DNA from: Candidatus Heimdallarchaeota archaeon
Lineage (GTDB): Archaea; Asgardarchaeota; Heimdallarchaeia; Heimdallarchaeales; Heimdallarchaeaceae
Direction: 5' to 3'
Assembly (NCBI GenBank): GCA_016839945.1
Contig: JAEOTE010000090.1
Location: 67,414-108,398 of the forward strand
DNA: 40,985 nucleotides
Shown: positions 16,338 to 24,745 of the stretch, piece after piece
Layout: each line of letters opens with the position of its first letter
Position numbering within the stretch: the stretch's first letter is position 1
The notes under the pieces: model-generated
Told to the model about the DNA's origin: nothing
The model's database searches: none
The model's input: only the letters and a program-made list of their open reading frames with translations
Position numbers and translations under genes: made by a program

Positions 16338-16820
16338 ATGGAGAAAAACTCCCGTTCTGAAGAATTTAAACTCTTCAAAGTAATTAAAGTGGAAGTTCTA
16401 ACAGCTACCCCAGACATACCACTTTCTGAGGATGAAGAGAGTAGAGGTTATTTCCCAGAAATACCTCTTTTAAATTTTGAATTAGAAAATGGGGAGAATT
16501 TCTTAATGACTAACATTCCTGTTTCAGTTGCTATAGAAATTGCTAGGAAAGTTAATGCTGTTGAAGGAGCTGATTCTAGACTTACAATTGCTGAATTGAT
16601 TCCTGAAATATGTGTTATTGACAAAATCGTTATTGATTCTGTAATCCCATATTCAAATGCATATCAAGCAACTGTAGAAATTAGACTTGAAGGTTTTTCA
16701 GAAATACAACGTTTTCAAGTAATTCCTAGCCATGCAACATTATTAGCTTTAATCGCTGGTGCTGATATATTCGTATCAAGTTCAATTATTAAATCTCCTG
16801 AAAACAAGAGGAATGTTTAA
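16338..16820 (+). CDS. BFN-like (DUF151) protein
   Basis: The 160-residue protein matches the bifunctional-nuclease/DUF151 fold in its C-terminal 110 residues. LTIAELIPEICVIDKIVIDS corresponds to the family's T..Ll..ll...g..i..v.i segment, and QVIPSHATLLALIAGADIFV to its ..RPSDAIALAlr..aPIyV element, with the RPSD replaced by IPSH. The loss of Arg and Asp there makes nuclease activity doubtful. The N-terminal 40 residues are charged and not conserved in the family. A TATA-like run (TATATATAAAAG, 16315-16326) lies just before the ATG, oddly close for a promoter. It stands alone between divergent and small genes. Confidence 0.6.
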   Translation: MEKNSRSEEFKLFKVIKVEVLTATPDIPLSEDEESRGYFPEIPLLNFELENGENFLMTNIPVSVAIEIARKVNAVEGADSRLTIAELIPEICVIDKIVIDSVIPYSNAYQATVEIRLEGFSEIQRFQVIPSHATLLALIAGADIFVSSSIIKSPENKRNV

Positions 16821-16914
16821 TTCTTTAAATGAGCCAAAAGCATAAAAGAAGAAAAGAAACAAATATCACTAATCCTGATAAAGAATGAATAACCACAATA
16901 ATAGAGGAATATGA

Positions 16915-17082
16915 ATGGAACCAGAGAGTGAAAAAACAGAAATAAATGATGAAAATTTAGATGATATTCCAAGTTCAGATACAGAAGAAAGCAGTGGGAG
17001 AGATCGAGGAAAAATATTTTTAGGTATTTTGTTTATTTTCATAGTTGTGGTTATCTGGTATCTAATTGATCTATTAGCTTGA
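16915..17082 (+). CDS. 55-residue tail-anchored membrane protein
   Basis: Hand translation gives a 55-residue protein. The first 34 residues are very acidic and Ser-rich (MEPESEKTEINDENLDD), a short basic GRDRGK patch follows, and one hydrophobic helix of about 20 residues (IFLGILFIFIVVVIWYLIDL) ends the chain. AGAGGAATATGA just upstream provides a Shine-Dalgarno-like AGAGG, about 8 nt from the ATG at 16915. It lies 45 bp before the ABC exporter genes on the same strand, so it may be part of that operon as a small regulatory or accessory subunit. The function is unknown. Confidence 0.55.
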   Translation: MEPESEKTEINDENLDDIPSSDTEESSGRDRGKIFLGILFIFIVVVIWYLIDLLA

Positions 17083-17127
17083 AATCCAAAATAATTTAAG
17101 TGCTTACAAAAAGTAATTGTTGGTTAC

Positions 17128-17880
17128 ATGGGCGAGACTTTCATATCTATTGAAAATCTAATTAAAGTTTTTACTTCTAAAGCAGAAGATTTAACTGTCT
17201 TAAGTGGAACAAGTTTCCAGATAGAAAAGGGGGAGATTGTCTGCCTTTTAGGAACTTCTGGCTCAGGTAAAACTACAACTCTTAATTTATTAGCGGGCAT
17301 AGATAAGCCCACATCAGGAAAAATATCTTATGGGGGAGAAGATATAAGCAAATGGGATTTAGCAGAATTATATGATTATAGACTCAGAGAGATAGGTTTT
17401 ATTTTTCAAGATTTTCACCTAATGGAACATCTAACGGCTCTAGAAAATGTTATGGTGCCCATACTACTAATGAAAAAGGAAGAAGATGAAGCTAAAGAAA
17501 CAGCACTTGAACTCCTAAATAAAGTTGGTTTGGGAGCTAAAGCGCTGAATCATCCAGAAGAACTTAGTTCTGGAGAAAAACAAAGAGTATGTGTAGCAAG
17601 AGCTGTTGCTAATTCTCCATCAATTCTAATTGCTGATGAGCCTACTGGGACTTTGGACAGCAAAACTGGAGATGTTATTATGAATTTGCTTCTAGACCTT
17701 TCTAAGAAAAATAAAATGACTATGATTTATACAACCCATGATCCCTATTTAGCAAGAATTGCTACAAGGTTGTTAATTATCCAGAAAGGAATTATTTCGG
17801 AAACAGAAATAACCAATATAGAAGAAATTGATTATGACAATATTATCTTTGAATATAAGTTAGAGCGCGATGTAAAATGA
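17128..17880 (+). CDS. LolD/MacB-type ABC transporter ATPase
   Basis: The 250-residue ATP-binding subunit has all ABC motifs: Walker A GTSGSGKTT (about 45-53), Q-loop FIFQDFHLM, signature LSSGEKQRVCVARAV, Walker B ILIADEPTGTLD and H-loop TTHDP. The DEPTGTLDS string and LSSGEKQR signature place it with the MacB/LolD/FtsE group that drives FtsX-fold permeases by mechanotransmission rather than channel transport. Its last 4 bp overlap the start of the permease gene, confirming the pair. The 35-residue C-terminal tail after the H-loop is acidic (IEEIDYDNIIFEYKLERDVK). Confidence 0.93.
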   Translation: MGETFISIENLIKVFTSKAEDLTVLSGTSFQIEKGEIVCLLGTSGSGKTTTLNLLAGIDKPTSGKISYGGEDISKWDLAELYDYRLREIGFIFQDFHLMEHLTALENVMVPILLMKKEEDEAKETALELLNKVGLGAKALNHPEELSSGEKQRVCVARAVANSPSILIADEPTGTLDSKTGDVIMNLLLDLSKKNKMTMIYTTHDPYLARIATRLLIIQKGIISETEITNIEEIDYDNIIFEYKLERDVK

Positions 17881-20786
17881 CAGATCCTGATATTAGTAAA
17901 GACACTGAAAACGATGAACCATTTTTAAGAAAGGTGTTCTATATCTTCTCATTCAATATTCGCTTAATTCTAAAGAATATTAGTAGTAGAAAGAGAAGTA
18001 CTCTAATTGTAATTCTAGGGCTGATTTTTTCGCTTTCAGTTCTTTATACTTCATCTATATGGACTCACACATCAGAGAAAATTATAGCAGATGATTATAT
18101 TGAAACTTTAGACTATGAGATGTATATCACATCTTTCTTAACACATTCAATGGATGAAGTTTACACTTATGTTTCACAAGATCAAGTTGTAGAACAAGTA
18201 GATTGGATATACCCGTCTGTTGCTTTATTCAATTTCGATGATAAGAATGATACGTATAGATGGTACCCAGAAGAAGCTCAAGAAAACATGACTAATCCCT
18301 TGTCTTTATCTGCTGGTTTTGTCGTATCATCACGCTCTCTAAATAGAATAAAGTTAAATCTAGATATAGAAGGAAGAAGTGAAGTGAATTCAGGGGAGAT
18401 TTTGATAAGTTACACTCAAGCAAAGCAGTTAGAGTCGATTTTCAACGAAACCATAGCACCCGGTTATAAGATTGATGTAGCAATTACAAGAAGAATTCCC
18501 AATACTGATGATGGACAGATTTACATGTTTCATTATGATATAGATGAGACTAAATTTTACAATTATACGGTTGCTGGTATCTATAAATATGTGGGACACA
18601 ACACTGTAATTGACAGATTATTAGGAGGGGGGACATCAGGATCAGGAGGGATTATAGTTGATTCCATCTTTTTCCCTATTGAAGATTTAACTTCATTAGA
18701 TTTATTCATTATGGACGGGTGGGGGATTCTTCCAAGGCTCTTAGTAAAAACAGATCCACAACAACTTCGAATTGATGGAATAACTTCAATGCCTGATAAT
18801 CTTCTTGCATTAAGAGAAAGAATCGAAATTCGATTCTTTCATTCGTTTTGTTATATTTTATCTCAAGAAATCCAAACTATGACAGAAGAATATAGAAGAT
18901 CATTTGCATCAACAACATTATTTATACCAACAATAGCCACTGCCATTGTGCTTACGATACTTTCGTCTCATATGACAGTTAGAAGGAGAAGAGAAGAGAT
19001 AGCTTTTCTTAGATCAAAAGGAGCAGTTAGTAGTCAAATCATAGGGATCTTCTTTGGGGAATTTCTTTTTATTAGTGTTATCTCACTAGTTATTAGTATT
19101 GGAACGGGAATCTTGTTAGCAGCAACAATTCCGTCTGTAGGACACGGTAGTGTTTTTAACACATCGCTTTTTGTCAGATATTTGAATGAGCTTGAAATGT
19201 CCTTCTATGATATTGAAATTTTTACGGTACTAATCCTTGGAATATATCTAGGTTGGACACTTCTAAATGTAATTACATTTGTAAGAAGAGATATTCAAGA
19301 ATCGTTGTTAGTCACTCGCAAGGGTCAACAATTATTGACCATGGGTCTCAAAATCGCTGCATTTGCTCTTACTATTGCAGGGTTTATATTTCTTCTACTA
19401 GATTATTTGAAACTTGAACAGGAAAGTTTTACTTTTAATCTTACACTAATTACTGCTAGTTCCAATTCTCTTTACCTTTTTATTGGAGTAATATTCTTTA
19501 CCTGTTATTTCGTTTCTTTAGGTATAAATTATCTCTTAAAGAAGAGCGAAGTTATCCTTTCTTCAATATTTAAAAGAAGCAAATTCTTCATTATTAAGAA
19601 TATTAGAAGATATAGAAAAAGCTTTACTGATACTACTTTCTTCTTAATCTTAATAATCTGTTTATTAACTTCTTTCCTTACAATCCGTTCTTCAACAATA
19701 AGAAACAATATTCTAGAAGGCGAGTATAGAGAAGGAGCTGATTTAAGGATTGATGCTGTAGTTCCAGTTAACATAACAGATTTTGAGAATTCTTTAAGCA
19801 GTATAGAAGGTATAAATGAATCAATTGGGTTCTATACTGCTAAAGCAACTGTTGGATTTCAAGATGTGGAAGTATTTGGAATTGATCCTCTCAAGTACCT
19901 ACGGATTGGGAAATGGTTAGATAATAGTTTTGTCGGAATGACGGCAGAAGAAGGATTAACAGCCCTAGCAAACGAGGAAGAAGGTGTTATATTAAGTGAT
20001 TTTGTGGTTGACAGACTTGAATTCTCTCTTAATCAAATATTATCTATTACAGCTTTTAGAGGAGGACCATTTTATGTTGATTTTAGATTAACATCAATAA
20101 TAAGCTCTGCTCCAGGATTGGGTGTAGCTCATGGTCATGATCCGAAAATGAATAGAATTACAAATGAATGGGCATTAATCAATGAGAATTATTTTCTTCA
20201 AATGATTGAACAAAGAAATAGTACTTTATTCTTAGCTTCAGTTGAAGAGAATGCTGATGTGGAACAGATTATTGAACAAATAAAGGAGATTAATCCCCTA
20301 GTTGTAATAAATCCAACATTCATTAACCCTGATTATATAGGATATTTCCTTGTTAATTATATTCCGCCTGTAGCAGTTTCTTTATTGTTAGGGGCCATAT
20401 TTCTCAACGTTATAGGGGTAGTTTATATCATCATTTCAACAGATTTTATATTGGAACAACGTAGACGAGAGAATGCTGTAATGTTAGCTTTAGGTGGAAA
20501 ACAAAGAGATATAAGAAAAATGATAATATCTGAGCTATCAATATTCATGATTACTACAGTAATAATTGGATTCATTTTAGGATTAATACTGACAACGGTA
20601 CTATTAGTATTTATTAAGCCATTAATTATTTCAAGAGAAGTGGTTTCATTATCAATATTCATCGATGTTGTTCCGTTTATTATAATGTTCATTACATTAT
20701 TCGCTGCTGCTATGATAGGTCTTATCCCAATCTTAAGAAAGCAAATGAAACATGAAATAATAAATGAACTGCGTGCTATAGTTTAA
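17877..20786 (+). CDS. Double FtsX-domain ABC permease
   Basis: The 969-residue permease has about ten membrane helices arranged as two FtsX-like units. TM1 (about 40-62) precedes a 280-residue extracellular domain, then three helices (about 345-475) form the first FtsX domain. A TM pair and a further helix lead to a second large ectodomain (about 610-805) and three final helices (about 815-960). The AFLRSKGAVSSQIIGIF and VMLALGGKQRDIRKMIISEL coupling segments are the FtsX contact with the ATPase. The unit acts at the membrane, probably in extracting or moving lipids, lipoproteins or peptides. It is translationally coupled to its ATPase and ends 44 bp from a convergent regulator. Confidence 0.9.
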   Translation: MTDPDISKDTENDEPFLRKVFYIFSFNIRLILKNISSRKRSTLIVILGLIFSLSVLYTSSIWTHTSEKIIADDYIETLDYEMYITSFLTHSMDEVYTYVSQDQVVEQVDWIYPSVALFNFDDKNDTYRWYPEEAQENMTNPLSLSAGFVVSSRSLNRIKLNLDIEGRSEVNSGEILISYTQAKQLESIFNETIAPGYKIDVAITRRIPNTDDGQIYMFHYDIDETKFYNYTVAGIYKYVGHNTVIDRLLGGGTSGSGGIIVDSIFFPIEDLTSLDLFIMDGWGILPRLLVKTDPQQLRIDGITSMPDNLLALRERIEIRFFHSFCYILSQEIQTMTEEYRRSFASTTLFIPTIATAIVLTILSSHMTVRRRREEIAFLRSKGAVSSQIIGIFFGEFLFISVISLVISIGTGILLAATIPSVGHGSVFNTSLFVRYLNELEMSFYDIEIFTVLILGIYLGWTLLNVITFVRRDIQESLLVTRKGQQLLTMGLKIAAFALTIAGFIFLLLDYLKLEQESFTFNLTLITASSNSLYLFIGVIFFTCYFVSLGINYLLKKSEVILSSIFKRSKFFIIKNIRRYRKSFTDTTFFLILIICLLTSFLTIRSSTIRNNILEGEYREGADLRIDAVVPVNITDFENSLSSIEGINESIGFYTAKATVGFQDVEVFGIDPLKYLRIGKWLDNSFVGMTAEEGLTALANEEEGVILSDFVVDRLEFSLNQILSITAFRGGPFYVDFRLTSIISSAPGLGVAHGHDPKMNRITNEWALINENYFLQMIEQRNSTLFLASVEENADVEQIIEQIKEINPLVVINPTFINPDYIGYFLVNYIPPVAVSLLLGAIFLNVIGVVYIIISTDFILEQRRRENAVMLALGGKQRDIRKMIISELSIFMITTVIIGFILGLILTTVLLVFIKPLIISREVVSLSIFIDVVPFIIMFITLFAAAMIGLIPILRKQMKHEIINELRAIV

Positions 20787-20829
20787 ATGTATGAGAATAT
20801 CTACTGATAAAAACAGAAATGAAGAACTT

Positions 20830-21945
20830 TCAAGCAATTATTAACTCTACTCTTGCTTTTTCTAAAACTTGGTTAATCATATATTCTTCAGAATCCTTCC
20901 ATGATTGGTCAGCAAAAGAATAGTTATCAGGATTGAATAGTTTTGTTACTGTTGTTTGAGGATCTAGCATCATTATTTGAAGATCAGGAAATAAGGACCA
21001 TAAGAGATTTATTAGCTCTAATTTATCTTTTGGAGGTAATAAGATCTTCCAGAGAAAACCTTTTTCTGTATCACGAAAGTCAGACTCAAAAGGTAAATCC
21101 AGATTTTGAAGAAGATAAATTATTTTAGACATAGCTCTTTGACTACAAATTGCTTTGAATACTAGTTCGTCTTCAAGACCAAAGAAAGATCTATCGAAAT
21201 CTACTAAATAGTTCCGAATAACGTATTTACTAAGAAATTTCTTATGTCTAGAAATTGTGTATTGTGGAATATGAAGATGTTTTGAAAGGTTAACATATTT
21301 TTGAGTTGGATCCCTTACTAATTGCTCTAGAATTTGAAAATCAATGTACTTTAAGTTTTTAAGAACATTCTTAGGTTTTTCTCGTGATATTCTTTGGAAG
21401 TAATCAAATTGTGGGATGTAGTCCACACTATCGATATTTTTTTTCCAAATATCCCACTTGAACGTCCATCTTCTGTTTTGAGGATCCCAATAGGATAAAT
21501 CTATTCTTGTTTTAATACCTCTTCCAATGGTTGTTGAGTGTACTATTTCAACAATCAAATCATTGTCTTTTAAATAGTTTAGAAAACTTAGGAAGTTACT
21601 TATGGATCCAGAAGGGATGTGTACTTTTAAGAAAACTCCAGTTATACCACCATAGCATCTTTGTCTTACTACTAAATATGGATGATAATCTAGAATTCTT
21701 TCGACCACTCTGTATTTATCTATTGAATCAACTCGTAAAAGAAAGATATGGCTTTCAAGACCTAGTGATTCAGAGTGATATTCTGCATGAAAACTTGTTA
21801 TAACTTTATCTTTGAGAAGAATTTCAATCCTTTTCTTAACAGTAGGGGGGGATAAATCACTTTTTTCTGCAAGTTTACTGTAAGGCATAACAGGTTCTTT
21901 CAGAATGTGTTTCAAAATTACATATTCTTCTCTTTTAAGACTCAC
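20830..21945 (-). CDS. Lrp/AsnC-like regulator with two helix-turn-helix domains
   Basis: The 371-residue protein has an N-terminal AsnC-type winged helix (VILKHILKEPVMPYSKLAEK, SPPTVKKRIEILLKD) and a second HTH at about residues 200-255 (IDFQILEQLVRDPTQKYVNL, IPQYTISRHKKFL). Each HTH is followed by a ligand/dimerisation-like region of about 100 residues. The duplication gives a protein about twice the usual 150-residue Lrp length. The start is a GTG at 21945; an overlapping ATG is out of frame. Such double-HTH regulators are common in Asgard and related archaea, but the target and ligand are unknown. It converges with the ABC permease and is next to an anchored surface-protein gene. Confidence 0.78.
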   Translation of the reverse strand: MSLKREEYVILKHILKEPVMPYSKLAEKSDLSPPTVKKRIEILLKDKVITSFHAEYHSESLGLESHIFLLRVDSIDKYRVVERILDYHPYLVVRQRCYGGITGVFLKVHIPSGSISNFLSFLNYLKDNDLIVEIVHSTTIGRGIKTRIDLSYWDPQNRRWTFKWDIWKKNIDSVDYIPQFDYFQRISREKPKNVLKNLKYIDFQILEQLVRDPTQKYVNLSKHLHIPQYTISRHKKFLSKYVIRNYLVDFDRSFFGLEDELVFKAICSQRAMSKIIYLLQNLDLPFESDFRDTEKGFLWKILLPPKDKLELINLLWSLFPDLQIMMLDPQTTVTKLFNPDNYSFADQSWKDSEEYMINQVLEKARVELIIA

Positions 21946-22012
21946 TTTTTTTCATTAAGAACTCAATAGATTACTTAAAAAACATTTGTACTTAAATAAA
22001 AAAAAGGAAGGA

Positions 22013-22882
22013 TTATTGTTTCTTTCTTTTTCGTTTAATACCCGTAAGTAGAGCTAGTACTAACACAGTCGGAATTAACCAAGAATAGGATGTGTCTGTT
22101 GGTGTTGGAGTAGGTGTTGGTGTTGGAATCACTACTGGTTTTATATAAAGACCATAAAGTACGTCTATATTGAAACTCTCTGTAAAATCACCTATATGCG
22201 ATAATGAACGAAGCTTAATTGATAACTGTTTAAATAATCCAGATGTTACATTGTATGCAACTGTAGCATTTAGCTTTAAGTCTGTAATATTTGTAGGAAT
22301 TGGCAAAAAACCCATACCTTCTCCACTAGTCAATTCTTCAAGAAGTGTATTATTAACTGTAGGAGCGTATAAATCAGCATTAAGCTTCAAATAATTTTCA
22401 TTTAATTGAGAATATGCATACAAGTAAGTAACATTCAGAAATTCTGTGATATTCACAAGTAGATCCTCAAAAATAAATATAGAAGATGTTGCATTCACAA
22501 AATCGCCGAAGTAATCTAGGTAATTAGGGATAGTACCTAATGTTAAAGGTAAGGCTATTGGTAAGCCATCAGGTAAAGTGAATGTCGTCGATTCAACTTC
22601 TGTTTCTACGAAATTTGTTGTATTAGTCGTCATTAAGCCTGTAGAATTGTAAACGTCATAACTATACCCAATATCGGTCAAACTAGTAAACTCTACAATA
22701 AAAGACAGATTCTCTTTCAAAAGCGCAGAATAATCCGTAATTCCCATTTTAAATGATTTCAACTCAAATTCATATTCTACATCTGCTTCAATACCCCAAG
22801 TTGTTGCAGCATTTGTGGGAGTAATGAATGTTAGGGATAATATAATAAATAGAACCCCGCTTACTAAAAATGCTTTTTTCAT
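22013..22882 (-). CDS. Anchored surface protein with Pro-Thr stalk
   Basis: The 289-residue protein has a clear signal peptide (MKKAFLVSGVLFIILSLTF, cleavage near NAAT), a beta-rich ectodomain with many Asn-X-Thr/Ser sequons, a short Pro-Thr linker (PTPTPTPTPT at about 255-264), a single membrane helix (WLIPTVLVLALLTG) and a basic KRKRKKQ tail. The linker/helix/basic-tail plan matches archaeal CTERM-type sorting ends. The ectodomain resembles no family I recognise. It may bind the cell surface or ligands; nothing in the neighbourhood defines its role. Confidence 0.7.
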   Translation of the reverse strand: MKKAFLVSGVLFIILSLTFITPTNAATTWGIEADVEYEFELKSFKMGITDYSALLKENLSFIVEFTSLTDIGYSYDVYNSTGLMTTNTTNFVETEVESTTFTLPDGLPIALPLTLGTIPNYLDYFGDFVNATSSIFIFEDLLVNITEFLNVTYLYAYSQLNENYLKLNADLYAPTVNNTLLEELTSGEGMGFLPIPTNITDLKLNATVAYNVTSGLFKQLSIKLRSLSHIGDFTESFNIDVLYGLYIKPVVIPTPTPTPTPTDTSYSWLIPTVLVLALLTGIKRKRKKQ

Positions 22883-22951
22883 TATGTCACCAATTTATTT
22901 TATGTGATAACTACTTTTATACATATTGTTTTATATTTTTCGAAGAAACAA

Positions 22952-24745
22952 TTATTTGCTACTTCTCTTTGCGGTTTCAATAACTTCTTTTGCAATTTTT
23001 TCATTAACCGAAATAAGTTTCATTATTTCTTCTATATTTGCAGAAGCAATGTTTTTTATGTGTTGATACTCTTGGAAAAGGAGAAAAACCTTTGCTTTTC
23101 CTATTCCTTTAATTCTTTCAAAGTTAGAACTTTTGACTGTTCTTGCTCTTAGAGTTTTATGATAACTAATTGCAAATCTATGTGCTTCATCTCTTACATT
23201 CTGAACCAATTTTAGTACAAAAGAATCTTGATCGAGGGTTATTGGTAAATCTAACCATTCTACATATATTTCTTCATTTTTCTTAGCAATGCTTATTGCA
23301 GGAATACTAAGGTTCAGCTTTTTCAAAACTTCTAAAGCAATATTCAATTGCCCCTTACCACCATCAATTATTAGGAGATTAGGCAATGGATCAGACTTCA
23401 GAATATCAGAACTGTATTTTCTTTTTATTACTTCTTCCATCATAGCATAATCATCAGGATCCGTATAAGAACCTCTAATACGAAATCGTCTGTACAGATC
23501 CTTCTTAGGTTGTCCATCAACAAAAGCAACGCAAGAGCCAACTGAAAGTTGACCTTTCAAGGTTGATATATCAAAACCGTGAATTATTGTAGGTTCTTCA
23601 GATAATTGAAAAAGCTCTTGCATTTCTTTGAGAACTAATTTTGAATCCTTTTCATATTTAATATCTCTTAAAAATTTGAAGAGCTCTGCCCTTGCATTTT
23701 TCTTAGCAATGTCAACTAATTGGTTACTTGTATTATCTTTAGGGAAGACTATTTTTAGATTAATATTAGGATTGAAGCGCTTTGTAAAATCATCACTAGT
23801 TAAAATGCTTTTAATAGATTCAGTTGTCCCATATATGAATACTAGAATCTCACTTAATGTCTTAAAAAGGATTTTTTCACTTTTTGATGTTATATAATTC
23901 TTAATGTTTTGGACTCTATGATTACGTACTTCCAGCTTGCAAAATGCTAGATTTGGTTCTTCTTCTACAAATGCTAGAACATCAATATTCTTTATTTTAG
24001 AATGTAAATCCTCTTGCAGATTAAGTATTGTTCTTACAGATTGAGTAAGATCTCTAATAATTGTAGCTCTTTCGAAATCAGCTTCTTCAGATGCAGACCA
24101 CATTTCTTTTTCAAGATTATCTAAAAGATCAGCTACATCTCCATTTAAGAACGAGATGACATTTTTCACAGTTTTTGTGTATTCTTCAGTGGAAATATCG
24201 TTTTTACAGGGAGCTAAACACCTATCTAATCTTTCTCTCATGCATCTGATTGAAGATTTCTTTATTCTTAAATTCTCTACGTTTTTTCCACAATTACAAA
24301 TTGGAAATAGTCTTAAAACTAATTTGACTGTTTGCCTAAGCATTATGTTACTTGGAAAGGGACCGAAATAGATGTTTTTCTTATTTCTTGGATCTGTTTC
24401 TCTAACAATTAAAAGCTGAGGATATTTTTCTATCAAAGTTATACAAATTAGAAGATTCGATTTATCATCTTTTAGCATGCTATTAAATTTTGGTGATAAT
24501 TGTTTCACAAGTTTTTCTTCTAGAATAATAGCTTCTGATTCGTTTCTTGTTAAAATCCAATCTACCCTAGTAGCTAATTCTTGAAGCTTTTCTTCTCTTG
24601 GTAGTGACACAGCTTGAAAATGTTGTTTTACTCTTTTTTTCAGACTCTTTGCTTTTCCAACGTATATTACAATATCTTCTATGTCTTTGATTAAATAAAC
24701 ACCAGGATCGTTAGGTAATTCTTCTAAGTCTGAAAAAAGACTCAT
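22952..24745 (-). CDS. uvrC: UvrC excinuclease subunit
   Basis: UvrC makes both incisions around bulky DNA damage after UvrB has loaded. The 597-residue protein has an N-terminal GIY-YIG-type nuclease (GVYLIKDIEDIVIYVGKAKS), the Cys-rich cluster region IRCMRERLDRCLAPC plus CNCG (Fe-S type), a UVR helix (EEADFERATIIRDLT), the RNase H-like second nuclease with HGFDIS, LLIIDGGKGQL and RDEAHRFAISYHK, and a C-terminal helix-hairpin-helix (IKGIGKAKVFLLF). The first catalytic Asp, second Asp and His are all present. It overlaps uvrB by one base (TAATG). UvrABC is of bacterial origin in archaea. UvrA is outside the window. Confidence 0.96.
   Translation of the reverse strand: MSLFSDLEELPNDPGVYLIKDIEDIVIYVGKAKSLKKRVKQHFQAVSLPREEKLQELATRVDWILTRNESEAIILEEKLVKQLSPKFNSMLKDDKSNLLICITLIEKYPQLLIVRETDPRNKKNIYFGPFPSNIMLRQTVKLVLRLFPICNCGKNVENLRIKKSSIRCMRERLDRCLAPCKNDISTEEYTKTVKNVISFLNGDVADLLDNLEKEMWSASEEADFERATIIRDLTQSVRTILNLQEDLHSKIKNIDVLAFVEEEPNLAFCKLEVRNHRVQNIKNYITSKSEKILFKTLSEILVFIYGTTESIKSILTSDDFTKRFNPNINLKIVFPKDNTSNQLVDIAKKNARAELFKFLRDIKYEKDSKLVLKEMQELFQLSEEPTIIHGFDISTLKGQLSVGSCVAFVDGQPKKDLYRRFRIRGSYTDPDDYAMMEEVIKRKYSSDILKSDPLPNLLIIDGGKGQLNIALEVLKKLNLSIPAISIAKKNEEIYVEWLDLPITLDQDSFVLKLVQNVRDEAHRFAISYHKTLRARTVKSSNFERIKGIGKAKVFLLFQEYQHIKNIASANIEEIMKLISVNEKIAKEVIETAKRSSK

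Noticed and set aside
22085..22135. Tandem repeat of GGTGTTGGTGTT type
   Set aside because: It codes for the Pro-Thr stalk of the surface protein; no independent repeat element is needed.
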